Assembly (NCBI RefSeq): GCF_005938085.1
Contig: NZ_SMZK01000001.1
Coordinates: forward strand, 1,550,001-1,614,000
DNA length: 64,000 bases
Source: Haloterrigena sp. H1
GTDB lineage: Archaea > Halobacteriota > Halobacteria > Halobacteriales > Natrialbaceae
Reading direction: 5' to 3'
Below the pieces are notes generated by a model that had not been told where the DNA came from, ran no database searches, and worked only from the letters and a program-made list of their open reading frames with translations. Both the position numbers and the translations under genes were made by a program. Within the stretch, counting starts at the first letter, position 1. Each line of letters starts with the position of its first letter. Below are positions 16,372 through 25,246 of the stretch, piece by piece.

Positions 16372-17496
16372 ATGGAGCTGACAGCCGAGCAGCAGCTGAT
16401 ACAGGATACCGTCCGCGATTTCGTCGACAAAGAAGTCGTCGAGACGGTCGACGAGCACGACGAGGCCCAGACGTTTCCGGAGGACGTCTGGGATGGGCTC
16501 GCGGAGCTCGATCTGACCGGGCTCACAGTCCCCGAGGAGTACGGCGGGTTCGACGCTGACGAAGTGACCTACAGCATCGTCAACGAGGAGCTGGCACGCG
16601 GCCACCTGGCGGTCGCGACGGCGCTGTCGGTCCACTGTCTGGCCACGTCGTGCATCCGCCAGTTCGGCACCGAGGAGCACAAAGACGAGTGGCTGCCGGA
16701 GATGGTCGACGGTCGCCCGGTCGGCGCGTTCGCGCTCTCGGAACCCGACGCCGGCTCGAACCCGGCCGAGATGAGTACTGAAGCGCGGCTCGAGGACGGC
16801 GAGTACGTCATCAACGGCAAGAAACAGTGGATCACGAACGGCAAGCGCGCGGGCGTCGTCATCCTGTTCGCGAAGACCGACCGCGACGACCCCGACACCG
16901 TGACCCAGTTTTTGGTGCCCAAGGACACGCCGGGACTCGAGGTCGGCAAGAAAGAGGACAAGCTCGGGCTGCGTGCCAGCGACACCACGACGCTCATCTT
17001 CGACGATGTGCGGATTCCCGAAGAGAATCGCCTGACGGAAGTCGGTGACGGGCTGAAGTCTGCGTTCTCGATCCTGACCGGTGGCCGGATCGCGATCGCC
17101 AGTCAGGCTGTCGGCGTCGCCCAGGCGGCCCTCGACGCTGCCGTGAGCTACGCCAACGAACGCGAACAGTTCGGCGAGCCGATCATCAACCACCAGGCGA
17201 TCGCCCACAAGCTCGCGGACATGCAGACCGACGTGCAGGCCGCACGCCTGCTGACGCGCGACGCCGCTCGCAAAAACGACGACGGACTCGACCCGCAGGC
17301 GGCAAGTATGGCGAAGTACTTCGCCAGCGAGGCGGCCGTCGACGTCGCGGACGAGGCAGTGCAGGTCCACGGGGGCTACGGCTACACCAAGGACTTCGAT
17401 GTCGAACGCTACTACCGCGACGCCAAGATCACCACGATCTACGAGGGGACCTCGGAAATACAGAAGGAGGTTATCTCACGGCACCTGGGCGAATAG
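16372..17496 (+). CDS. Acyl-CoA dehydrogenase, short-chain type
   Basis: A 374-residue FAD enzyme that begins MELTAEQQLIQDTVRDFV. The substrate/FAD loop ALSEPDAGSNP, the ITNGKRAG segment and HGGYGYTKDFDVERYYRDAKI are present. The catalytic Glu is in the normal place, IYEGTSEIQ near the C-terminus, unlike the dehydrogenase at 2151. This is the butyryl/short-chain acyl-CoA dehydrogenase pattern. With the crotonase, 3-hydroxyacyl-CoA dehydrogenase and thiolase nearby it can supply the first step of butyryl-CoA beta-oxidation. The electron acceptor is presumably ETF, which is not encoded in this window. Confidence 0.92.
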   Translation: MELTAEQQLIQDTVRDFVDKEVVETVDEHDEAQTFPEDVWDGLAELDLTGLTVPEEYGGFDADEVTYSIVNEELARGHLAVATALSVHCLATSCIRQFGTEEHKDEWLPEMVDGRPVGAFALSEPDAGSNPAEMSTEARLEDGEYVINGKKQWITNGKRAGVVILFAKTDRDDPDTVTQFLVPKDTPGLEVGKKEDKLGLRASDTTTLIFDDVRIPEENRLTEVGDGLKSAFSILTGGRIAIASQAVGVAQAALDAAVSYANEREQFGEPIINHQAIAHKLADMQTDVQAARLLTRDAARKNDDGLDPQAASMAKYFASEAAVDVADEAVQVHGGYGYTKDFDVERYYRDAKITTIYEGTSEIQKEVISRHLGE

Positions 17497-17505
17497 GACG
17501 AGTAC

Positions 17506-18369
17506 TTACTCGTAGTCGTAGAAGCCTTTTCCAGTCTTCTTGCCGAGTTCGCCGGCCTCGACCTTGCGTTTGAGGAGGTAGGCTGGCTTGTAGCGGTCGC
17601 CTAACTCTTCGTGGAGCGTCTCGGAGGCGTGCAGACAGATGTCCAGACCGATGTGATCGGCCAGCGTCAGCGGCCCCATCGGGACGTTCGTGCCGAGTTC
17701 CATCCCCGCGTCGATGTCCTCTTTCGTCGCGACCCCCTCGTCGTAGGCCCGAATGCCCTCGTTGATCCAGGGCATCAGGATGCGGTTGGTGACGAAGCCG
17801 GGTTTGTCGTCGGATTCCCAGGTCGTCTTCCCGAGGTCTTCGGCGAAGGCGTGGGCCAGTTCCGTGACCTCGTCGGCCGTCTTCTCGCCGGTGACGACCT
17901 CGACGCCCTCCATCACGGGCACCGGGTTCATGAAGTGGAGACCGATGACGTCCGCTGCCCGATCGGTCGCGCTCGCGATCGACGTAATCGAGAGCGTACT
18001 CGTGTTCGTCGCGAGGACGGCGTCGTCCTGACAGATCTCGTCGAGGTCGGCGAAGATGTCACGTTTGACCTCGAGATCCTCGAGTGCCGCCTCGACGACG
18101 ATGTCACAGTCCGCGAGATCGTCGAGCGCGGTCGTGCCCGTGATCCGGTCGCGAGCCGCGTCGGCTTCGTCCTCGGTCAGGGCGTCTCTGTTGACGAGGC
18201 GACCGAGACTGTCGTCGATCGTCTCGAAGCCGTTTTCGACGAACTCCTGTTCGATGTCGCGCATGACGACGTCGTAGCCCGCGGTTGCGGCGACCTGTGC
18301 GATACCACTGCCCATCGTGCCAGCACCGACGACGCCGACACGGTCGATCGTCTCTACGTTTGATACCAT
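17506..18369 (-). CDS. 3-hydroxyacyl-CoA dehydrogenase
   Basis: A 287-residue single-domain enzyme oxidising 3-hydroxybutyryl-type CoA with NAD. The Rossmann motif is [14 protein letters not shown], the catalytic His is in [10 protein letters not shown], and the C-terminal dimer domain has [13 protein letters not shown] and the closing KTGKGFYDY. The length is typical of short Hbd-type enzymes without a fused hydratase. A TATA-like TTTACTA lies about 30 bases upstream. It is convergent with the acyl-CoA dehydrogenase and divergent from the thiolase, so the three beta-oxidation functions sit side by side. Confidence 0.92.
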   Translation of the reverse strand: MVSNVETIDRVGVVGAGTMGSGIAQVAATAGYDVVMRDIEQEFVENGFETIDDSLGRLVNRDALTEDEADAARDRITGTTALDDLADCDIVVEAALEDLEVKRDIFADLDEICQDDAVLATNTSTLSITSIASATDRAADVIGLHFMNPVPVMEGVEVVTGEKTADEVTELAHAFAEDLGKTTWESDDKPGFVTNRILMPWINEGIRAYDEGVATKEDIDAGMELGTNVPMGPLTLADHIGLDICLHASETLHEELGDRYKPAYLLKRKVEAGELGKKTGKGFYDYE

Positions 18370-18500
18370 TCATTCAGTGGTGGTGGTACTGTCGTAGTAA
18401 ATGTCCCGACTCTCGTCAGTAACGGAAAGGCCGAATACAGCACGCGGTCGTCGTCCGACACAGCTATACCGTGTGAACTGATATGTGGTTCTGGTAGCTA

Positions 18501-19670
18501 ATGTCGCAGGTACGACTCGCCGGAACGGGTATGACGTCGTTTGGATCGCATCCCGATCGGACGGGCAGAGACATGTTCGCAGAGGCCGGCCTCGCCGCCC
18601 TCGAGGACGCCGGCGTCCCGGCTGCAGACGTCGACGAACTCTTCTACGGCAACTTCGTCGGCTCCCTCTCGGAAGAGCAGGGTCACCAGGGCCCGCTCAT
18701 GGCGGAGGCGATCGGCACGACTGCCCCCTCGCGGCGGATCGAAAGCGCGTGTGCCTCGAGCGGGGTCGCGGTGCGTGACGCCGTCCGCGCGATCAGAAGC
18801 GGCGAGGCCGACGTCGTCGTTGCCGGCGGTATGGAACGGATGACGAACATGGGCACGGCTGGGGCGACGAAGGGGCTGGCCGGTGCGGCCGACGACCTCT
18901 ACGAAGTCCGGTCTGGCGTCACCTTCCCTGGCGCGTACGCGCTGATGGCACGTGCCTATTTCGACGAGTACGGCGGGACCCACGAGGACTTGGCCCACAT
19001 CGCGGTCAAAAACCACGACAACGCGTTGGTCAACGACCACGCTCACCTCCAGCAGGAGATCACGGTCGAGGAGGCACTCGGCGCGCCCGAGATCGCGTCC
19101 CCGTTTACCCTCTACGACTCCTGTCCGATCAGCGACGGCGCGTCCGCACTCGTCTTGGCGTCCCCGGAGTACGCCGCGGAACACGACCTCGAGGCATCGA
19201 TCGCGATCACGGGGGCCGGCCACGGCGGCGATACGATGGCGCTGCACGATCGTCAGTCCCTCTCACGGACACCTGCGACACGGGAAGCCGCCGAGGAAGC
19301 CTATGACGACGCCGATATCGAGCCCAGCGACGTCTCCCTCGTTGAGGTCCACGACTGCTTTACGATCGCCGAAGTGCTGGCCCTCGAGGCGCTCGGCCTC
19401 TACAGCTATGGCGAGGCGATCGGAGCCGCCCGCCGCGGCGAGACGCGCCGTGACGGGGAACTGCCCGTGAATCTCTCGGGCGGCCTGAAAGCGAAGGGCC
19501 ACCCCGTGGGCGCGACCGGAGCCGCACAGGTCGCGGCGGTCGCGACGCTGCTCGATGGCACCCATCCGCGTGCCGACGCCGTTTCCGACGACGCGACGAT
19601 CGGCGTCGCCCAGAACGCCGGTGGGACGGTTGCCAGTGCGACCGTTCACGTCCTGGAGGTGATGGAGTGA
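18501..19670 (+). CDS. Thiolase (acetyl-CoA C-acyltransferase, SCP2-type)
   Basis: A 389-residue thiolase of the archaeal/SCP2 type. The nucleophilic Cys is in ESACASSGVAV, and the catalytic His residues are in EVHDCFTIAE and LKAKGHPVGATGAAQ. The second active-site Cys of classical thiolases is absent (AQNAGGTVASA), normal for this branch. It cleaves acetoacetyl-CoA or 3-oxoacyl-CoA to acetyl-CoA. Its stop overlaps the ATG of the DUF35 protein, its usual obligate partner. Confidence 0.9.
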   Translation: MSQVRLAGTGMTSFGSHPDRTGRDMFAEAGLAALEDAGVPAADVDELFYGNFVGSLSEEQGHQGPLMAEAIGTTAPSRRIESACASSGVAVRDAVRAIRSGEADVVVAGGMERMTNMGTAGATKGLAGAADDLYEVRSGVTFPGAYALMARAYFDEYGGTHEDLAHIAVKNHDNALVNDHAHLQQEITVEEALGAPEIASPFTLYDSCPISDGASALVLASPEYAAEHDLEASIAITGAGHGGDTMALHDRQSLSRTPATREAAEEAYDDADIEPSDVSLVEVHDCFTIAEVLALEALGLYSYGEAIGAARRGETRRDGELPVNLSGGLKAKGHPVGATGAAQVAAVATLLDGTHPRADAVSDDATIGVAQNAGGTVASATVHVLEVME

Positions 19671-20056
19671 TGACTGACGTGACCAACGGCGAGTACGACG
19701 CGTTCCTCGAGGCGCTTGCAGAGGGCGAGGGCTATTACCTCACCTGCGAGAACGAGCACGGCCTGCTGCCGCCACGGCGTGCCTGTCCCCACTGTGGCGA
19801 CCGCGAACTCACGGAGCGGGACCTGCCAGCGTCCGGCGAGATCGTTACGCACACGACTGTGTTCGTCCCGACGCCGCAGTTCGAGGACGATGCACCCTAC
19901 GTCACCGCTGTCGTCGACTTCGACGGCGTCCGGCTCACGGGGATCGTGCGGGGCATCGATCAGGACGACGTCGAGATCGGCGACCGCGTCACCGCGACCG
20001 TCGAGCCGAACGAGACGGACGGCGAGCGGACGATCGTCTTCCACCCGGCGGACTAA
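19670..20056 (+). CDS. DUF35 zinc-ribbon/OB-fold partner of thiolase
   Basis: A 128-residue protein with an N-terminal rubredoxin-like zinc ribbon (a Cys in YLTCENEHG and CPHCG) and a C-terminal OB fold (SGEIVTHTTVFVPTP, VTAVVDFDGVRLTGIV). In archaea such proteins bind thiolase and bridge it to downstream enzymes, shielding the acyl-CoA intermediate. TGATG overlap with the thiolase gene means the two are translated together. The ATG was chosen over a GTG three bases upstream. Confidence 0.85.
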   Translation: MTDVTNGEYDAFLEALAEGEGYYLTCENEHGLLPPRRACPHCGDRELTERDLPASGEIVTHTTVFVPTPQFEDDAPYVTAVVDFDGVRLTGIVRGIDQDDVEIGDRVTATVEPNETDGERTIVFHPAD

Positions 20057-20104
20057 CGGGACGGATTCGCGATAAAAACCGCACGCGAACGGCCGTCGAC
20101 CGTG

Positions 20105-21742
20105 CTACAGGCCGTGTTTCTTCTGCTCTTCTTTTCGGAGTTCGACGCGGCGGATCTTCCCGCTCGAGGTCTTGGGGAGTTCGTCGGTGAACTCGATCCG
20201 ACGGGGGTACTTGTAGGGTGCCGTCTCTTCTTTCATGAAGTCCTGTAGTTCGTCTTTCAACTCGTCGCTGCCCTCGTATTCCTCGGCGAGGATCACGTAA
20301 GCCTTGACGACGCTGCCCCGTTCCTCGTGTGGGCTGTCGACGACGGCAGCCTCGGCGACGGCATCGTGGCTGACGAGCGCGTCCTCGACCTCGAAGGGGC
20401 CAATCCGGTAGCCCGACGAGATGATGATGTCGTCGGCCCGCCCCTCGAAGAAGAAGTAGCCATCCTCGTCGCAGGAGGCGAGGTCGCCCGTGCGGTAGTA
20501 GTCGCCGGAGAGTTTCTCCTCGTCGAGGTCGGGCTTCTCGTAGTACCCGTCGAAGATTGCCGGCGAATCGACCGGGACGGCGACCTCGCCGATCTCGCCG
20601 GCCTCGACTTCGTCCTCGTCGTCGACGTCGATGATCGTCGCGCCGACGCCCGGCGTCGGCTTGCCCATGCTGCCGGGCTTGACGTCGATTCCGGGGTAGT
20701 TCGTCACGAGCGCGACGGTCTCGGTTTGCCCGTAGCCGTCGCGTGGGGTCACGCCCCAGGCATCCTGGATCCGCTCGATCGGCTCGCGATTAAGGGGCTC
20801 GCCCGCCGAGAGCGCATCGTTCAGTTGAACGTCGTAGTCTGCGAGGTCGGCGTTGGCGAACATCCGATACTGCGTCGGGACGGCACAGAGCTTGGTGACG
20901 CCTTCCGCTTCCATGATCTCGAGGAAGGTGTCGGGCTCGAACTCGCCGTCGTAGATGAGCTGGGTCGACCCCGTCGTCAGGCCGACGCCGAGCGGGCTCC
21001 AGAACCACTTCGCCCAGCCGGTGCCGGTCGTCGCCCACAGCAGTTCGTCCTCGAGGTCGCTGTCCTCGTCGATGCCCCACCAGTAGGGGGCGTTGATCCG
21101 GTTGAAACAGTACTGCCAGCGGTGTTTGTGCAGGACCGGCTTCGGCTGGCCGGTCGTCCCGCTGGTGTAGTTGATCGTCATCGGGTCCTCGGCGGCCAAT
21201 TCGGGGCCGTCGTAGTCGGTCGACCCCTCGGCCATGACGGCCGCGACCGTCGTCCATCCCTCGCCCTGCAGGTCGTCTTCGGACCCGTCGAGGACGATGA
21301 CTCGCTCGAGTGGCGTCTCCTCGAGGACCGGCTCGACCATGTCGGTCAGCGACTCGTGGACGACGATGCTCGTCGCGTTGCAGTCGTTCGCCCGAAACTC
21401 GATGTCTTTCGAGCGCAGCATCGACGAACAGGGGACCAACAGCGACCCGGTCGCCAGCGCGCCCAGTTGGACGGCGAAGGCGTCGGGATGGCGCGGGAAC
21501 AGGTGCATGATCCGGTCACCTTGTCCGACGCCGAGGGACTCGAGGCCGTTGGCAAACCGGTTCATGTCGTCCCGAATGTCAGCGTAGGTTCGTTCTTCGC
21601 GGGCCCCCTCGTCATCGAGGAAGCGGACGGCGACGCGATCGCCGACCGAGTCAGCATGGTCTGCGACGACCGACGTGATCGCGTACGATTCCGGAATATC
21701 CCACTCGAAACTGTCCACTTCTGTGGTGTGATTGACACCCAT
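20105..21742 (-). CDS. AMP-forming acyl-CoA synthetase
   Basis: A 545-residue ligase similar to the one at 411. Motifs are NYTSGTTGQPKPVLHKHRW, DGYGQTETVALV, GRADDIIISSGYRIGPFE and the catalytic Lys in PKTSSGKIRR. The start MGVNHTTEVD at 21742 is preferred because a TATA-like element (CTTATAGC on the plus strand, 21765-21772) lies 27 bases upstream; longer starts would place the promoter inside the gene. It is divergent from the mutase large subunit, with a 167-base shared promoter region. The pairing suggests it makes the mutase substrate, for example isobutyryl-CoA. Confidence 0.9.
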   Translation of the reverse strand: MGVNHTTEVDSFEWDIPESYAITSVVADHADSVGDRVAVRFLDDEGAREERTYADIRDDMNRFANGLESLGVGQGDRIMHLFPRHPDAFAVQLGALATGSLLVPCSSMLRSKDIEFRANDCNATSIVVHESLTDMVEPVLEETPLERVIVLDGSEDDLQGEGWTTVAAVMAEGSTDYDGPELAAEDPMTINYTSGTTGQPKPVLHKHRWQYCFNRINAPYWWGIDEDSDLEDELLWATTGTGWAKWFWSPLGVGLTTGSTQLIYDGEFEPDTFLEIMEAEGVTKLCAVPTQYRMFANADLADYDVQLNDALSAGEPLNREPIERIQDAWGVTPRDGYGQTETVALVTNYPGIDVKPGSMGKPTPGVGATIIDVDDEDEVEAGEIGEVAVPVDSPAIFDGYYEKPDLDEEKLSGDYYRTGDLASCDEDGYFFFEGRADDIIISSGYRIGPFEVEDALVSHDAVAEAAVVDSPHEERGSVVKAYVILAEEYEGSDELKDELQDFMKEETAPYKYPRRIEFTDELPKTSSGKIRRVELRKEEQKKHGL

Positions 21743-21909
21743 GTCTTGGTAATCAGAAGTCCAGTTCTTATAGCTTTTGTTACTATTGGTAAGAAGTATC
21801 GTGTAACGGGTTAGCATATGATTCACATCTGGTGTCGGCCGCTGATTCCGCCAGACAGCCGCCTCGACGGGGGTAACACTTTAGAAGAGTTGCATCTATA
21901 CGCTAGACA
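21743..21909. promoter_or_regulatory. Divergent promoter region, ligase/mutase
   Basis: The minus-strand TATA (21765-21772) serves the ligase. CTTTAGA (21879-21885) lies 27 bases before the mutase ATG. Both genes are likely leaderless. No strong inverted repeat is seen between them. Confidence 0.5.
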
Positions 21910-23607
21910 ATGTTCGACGAGAACGAGCTGGACGAGATCTCCCAGCAACGGGAGTCGTGGGAAGACGAGACGCTCGAGCCGTTTTTGGAGCACGGGGAAC
22001 GCAAAGACCGGTTCGCGACGGTCTCGAACCACGAGGTCGATCGTCTCTACACGCCTGAAGACATCGCTGACCTCGACTTCGACGAGGACCTCGGCTTCCC
22101 CGGCGAACCGCCGTACACCCGGGGGCCGTACCCGACGATGTACCGCGGGCGCACGTGGACGATGCGCCAGTTCGCCGGCTTCGGGACCGCAGAGGAGACC
22201 AACGAGCGCTTTCACTACCTGATCGACGAGGGCCAGACCGGGCTCTCGACGGCCTTCGACATGCCGTCGCTGATGGGCCTCGACTCGGACCACCCGATGA
22301 GCGAGGGCGAGGTCGGCAAGGAAGGCGTCGCCGTCGACACGCTCCGGGACATGGAGGTCCTGTTCGACGGCATCGACATCGGCGAAGTGTCGACCTCCTT
22401 TACGATCAACCCGTCGGCAGCAGTCATCTACGCGATGTACATCGCGCTGGCCGACCAGCAGGGTGTCCCCCGTGACGAGGTCCGGGGCACCCTCCAGAAC
22501 GACATGCTCAAGGAGTTCATCGCCCAGAAGGAGTGGGTCATCCCGCCAGAGCCCTCCCTCGAGGTCGTCACGGACACGATCGAGTTCGCCGTCGAGGAGA
22601 CACCGAAGTTCCACCCCGTCTCGATTTCTGGCTATCACATCCGCGAGGCCGGTTCGACCGCGGCCCAGGAGGCTGCGTTCACGCTCGCCGACGGCTTTGC
22701 CTACGTCGAGGACTGCCTCGAGCGCGGACTCGACGTCGACGAGTTCGGCCCGCTACTCTCGTTTTTCTTCAACTCGCACAACTCGATCTTCGAGGAGGTC
22801 GCGAAGTTTCGGGCCTCCCGCCGCGTCTACGCACGGGTGATGGACGAGTGGTACGGCGCGGACAACCCCGAATCGAAGCGCATGAAGTTCCACACCCAGA
22901 CGGCGGGCCAGTCGCTGACGGCCCAGCAGCCGCTGAACAACATCGTCCGGGTGACGATTCAAGCGCTGGCCGGCGTCCTCGGTGGTACCCAGTCGCTACA
23001 CACCAACAGCTTCGACGAGGCGCTGGCGCTGCCAAGCGAGAAGGCCGTCCGCGTCGCCTTGCGCACTCAGCAGATCATCGCCGAGGAATCCGGCGCGGCC
23101 GACATCGTCGACCCCATGGGCGGCTCCTTCGCCATCGAGAAACTCACCACCGAAATGGAAGCCGAGATCATGGCCTATCTCGAGGAGATCAAGGAGATGG
23201 GCGACGGCTCGGTCCGCGACGGCGTGCTCGACGGCATCAACCAAGGGTACTACCACCGCGAGATCCAGGAAGCGAGCTACGAGTACCAACAACGCGTCGA
23301 ACGCGGCGAAGAGGTCGTCGTCGGCGTCAACGAGTACACCATCGAGGAGGACACCTCGCCGGAGCTGTTACACGTCGACGAAACGACGCGCGACCGCCAA
23401 CTCGAGCGCTTAGAACAGGTCAAAGCCGACCGCGACGACGAGGCAGTCGACGCCACGCTCGAGGCGCTGTCGGGCGCAATCGAAAGCGACGAGAACGTCA
23501 TGCCGTACATCGTCGACGCCGTCAAGGCCTACGCGACGATGGGTGAGATCATGCAGGTTTTCCAGGATCACCACGGAGCCTACCGTGAAGAGATCAGCCC
23601 GGTCTGA
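21910..23607 (+). CDS. icmA: B12-dependent acyl-CoA mutase large subunit, isobutyryl-CoA mutase type
   Basis: A 565-residue substrate-binding subunit without the B12 domain, the size of IcmA. The barrel segments RGPYPTMYRGRTWTMRQFAG, SISGYHIREAGSTAAQE (catalytic His243) and GGTQSLHTNSFDEA are conserved. In methylmalonyl-CoA mutase Tyr89 and Arg207 bind the substrate carboxylate; the aligned residues here are Phe88 (RQFAGF) and Gln206 (FIAQKEW), with the same 118-residue spacing. Phe/Gln is the isobutyryl-CoA mutase signature (Phe80/Gln198). The reaction is therefore probably isobutyryl-CoA to n-butyryl-CoA. Automated annotation would probably say methylmalonyl-CoA mutase. The small subunit is at 24241. 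Confidence 0.85.
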   Translation: MFDENELDEISQQRESWEDETLEPFLEHGERKDRFATVSNHEVDRLYTPEDIADLDFDEDLGFPGEPPYTRGPYPTMYRGRTWTMRQFAGFGTAEETNERFHYLIDEGQTGLSTAFDMPSLMGLDSDHPMSEGEVGKEGVAVDTLRDMEVLFDGIDIGEVSTSFTINPSAAVIYAMYIALADQQGVPRDEVRGTLQNDMLKEFIAQKEWVIPPEPSLEVVTDTIEFAVEETPKFHPVSISGYHIREAGSTAAQEAAFTLADGFAYVEDCLERGLDVDEFGPLLSFFFNSHNSIFEEVAKFRASRRVYARVMDEWYGADNPESKRMKFHTQTAGQSLTAQQPLNNIVRVTIQALAGVLGGTQSLHTNSFDEALALPSEKAVRVALRTQQIIAEESGAADIVDPMGGSFAIEKLTTEMEAEIMAYLEEIKEMGDGSVRDGVLDGINQGYYHREIQEASYEYQQRVERGEEVVVGVNEYTIEEDTSPELLHVDETTRDRQLERLEQVKADRDDEAVDATLEALSGAIESDENVMPYIVDAVKAYATMGEIMQVFQDHHGAYREEISPV

Positions 23608-23619
23608 GGCGACTTCCCG

Positions 23620-24126
23620 TCACTGGCTTTCGGACTCGCGCTCGAGGACGTACGTACACTCTTCGTAGCGCTCGTCGCCGATCGTAACTGGTTCGGTTGC
23701 CGTCTGTTCGAAGCCAAACGTTCGGTAGAATTCGTTGCCGACGTCGTTTGCTGCGAGCACCATCGCGCGGAGTTGCTCGACGCTCTGCTCGAACAGCCGG
23801 TCTCGAGTCTCGGTCAGGAGGTCGCGTCCGATTCCTTCACCGCGGTGGTCGGGGTCGACGTACACACGAAGGATCGTCCCCGTGTGTTCGTCCGGTTCGA
23901 ACGTGGCGTGTGCGAACCCAACGATCGAATCGTCTCGCTCGGCGACTAGCATGAGCGCCTGTGACCAGATGATCGAGTCACGAATCAACGCCTCGGTGTA
24001 CCAGTCGTCGACCCCTTCCTGAATCGACTCGCGGCTCAGAATATCCGGGTAATCTGCTTCCCACGAGGAGTGGGCTACGCGTTGAATCGCGTCGACGTCG
24101 TCGGTCGTCGCGTCGCGGATTGTCAT
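23620..24126 (-). CDS. GNAT-family N-acetyltransferase
   Basis: A 168-residue protein with a single GNAT fold: N-terminal MTIRDATTDDVDAIQRVAHS, acetyl-CoA-binding LRVYVDPDHRGEGIGRDLL (Q/RxxGxG/A motif) and the C-terminal NEFYRTFGFEQT. This is RimI/small-molecule acetyltransferase-like, with unknown acceptor. It lies on the opposite strand between the two mutase subunit genes. Its 12-base gap to the mutase stop shows a compact insertion between the two subunits. Confidence 0.82.
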   Translation of the reverse strand: MTIRDATTDDVDAIQRVAHSSWEADYPDILSRESIQEGVDDWYTEALIRDSIIWSQALMLVAERDDSIVGFAHATFEPDEHTGTILRVYVDPDHRGEGIGRDLLTETRDRLFEQSVEQLRAMVLAANDVGNEFYRTFGFEQTATEPVTIGDERYEECTYVLERESESQ

Positions 24127-24240
24127 ATGTCACCCACCATCTAGTCGAGATTAATTCTTTCCCCGGTGGGAAGCGCCGTTTCGACGGCCAAACTGTCTGA
24201 ATCCGATAGAATCATACATCTCCTCTTCGAACCGCGATCC

Positions 24241-24657
24241 ATGAGTACCGAGAACGATGAGCGGACGATTCGATGTATGGTAGCGAAAGTCGGTCTCGAC
24301 GGCCACGACCGTGGCGCACACGTCATCTCTCGAGCGTTCCGTGACGCTGGCTTCGAAGTCATCTACTCCGGCCTGCACAAGGCACCCGACGACATCGTGC
24401 AGGCTGCAGTCCAAGAGGACATCGACGTGCTCGGGATCTCTATTCTGTCCGGGGCCCACGACACGCTCGTGCCGAAGATCATGGACGGTTTAGAGGAGTA
24501 CGGCGCGAAAGACGACACGCTCGTGCTCGTCGGTGGCGTCATCCCAGAGGAAGACCGCGATGAACTCAAAGAGGCAGGTGCGGCGGCGATCTTCGGTCCC
24601 GGAACGTCGATCGAGGAGACGATCGAGTTCGTCCGCGAGAACGCTCCCGACCGATAA
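24241..24657 (+). CDS. icmB: B12-dependent acyl-CoA mutase small (cobalamin-binding) subunit
   Basis: A 138-residue stand-alone cobalamin-binding domain, matching IcmB in size. The B12 motif is D20-x-H22-x-x-G25 in VGLDGHDRGAH, where the His replaces dimethylbenzimidazole as the lower cobalt ligand. The SILSGAHDT and VGGVIPEED segments bind the nucleotide tail. The ATG at 24241 was chosen because a TATA-like TCATACAT lies 27 bases before it and the preceding in-frame residues are not conserved-looking. It acts with the large subunit at 21910. It could also serve another mutase encoded elsewhere in the genome. Confidence 0.88.
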   Translation: MSTENDERTIRCMVAKVGLDGHDRGAHVISRAFRDAGFEVIYSGLHKAPDDIVQAAVQEDIDVLGISILSGAHDTLVPKIMDGLEEYGAKDDTLVLVGGVIPEEDRDELKEAGAAAIFGPGTSIEETIEFVRENAPDR

Positions 24658-25246
24658 GCGCGACGACCGGTCGATCGCGAGATACCAGGAAGCCTGTGAC
24701 TTCCGAAACCTACCAGAACGCAGAGACATATAGGAATACACCGTTCACGAAACATATTTACTATATGGATAGTTCGGTCCCATCGGCGACCATCGTTGAG
24801 CGTCAACTCCGCGGCGACGTTATGAAACTCGTGGCTTCCCCTTTATATAGTTTAAAACCCCGGTCACAGCTACTAGCTTCGAGACGCGTTGAATAGCGGA
24901 CGGCTCCGAAACCATATTTCGCCGCTCGAGGACCGTACCATACAGTCCTCACAGAAGTCTGAGTAGTATTCAGATATATCATTACAGCGAATACGTTCTG
25001 TGAACAGTCGGTTGGGACGACTCGAGCATCGCCACTCGAGACGAGCGTCAGTGGTCGATATCGATGGCACAAGTGCGGTGGGGGTGTCTGTCCCGCCACC
25101 GCGGGTTGGTCTCGCAGGTGACAGCGCGTGGGATCGACCCACAGAATATATTATTCTACTAGGGGTAATGAAAATAGTGGCGCGACTCTCGAAAGCAGCC
25201 CGACAGCCGGGTGGACGCGAGAGCGTGCGCGAGGTTGTTCCCTCGG
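24658..25246. other. 589-base intergenic region with orphan promoters
   Basis: No convincing protein is present. It is AT-rich, with a strong TATA sequence at 24842-24849 and another TATA-like stretch (AATATATTA) at 25145-25153. Open frames here are short and lack codon bias. A non-coding RNA or decayed gene is possible. Confidence 0.5.
24842..24849 (+). promoter_or_regulatory. Strong orphan TATA box
   Basis: TTTATATA matches the archaeal consensus. No start codon with coding bias follows at the right distance in either direction. If used on the plus strand, transcription would begin near 24872. Confidence 0.4.

Noticed and set aside
21910..23607. Annotation as methylmalonyl-CoA mutase large subunit
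   Set aside because: The residues that bind the methylmalonyl carboxylate are Phe and Gln here, so I prefer isobutyryl-CoA mutase.
24658..25246. Search for a tRNA or insertion-sequence remnant in the AT-rich spacer
   Set aside because: No cloverleaf arms, CCA end, terminal inverted repeats or transposase motif were found by eye.
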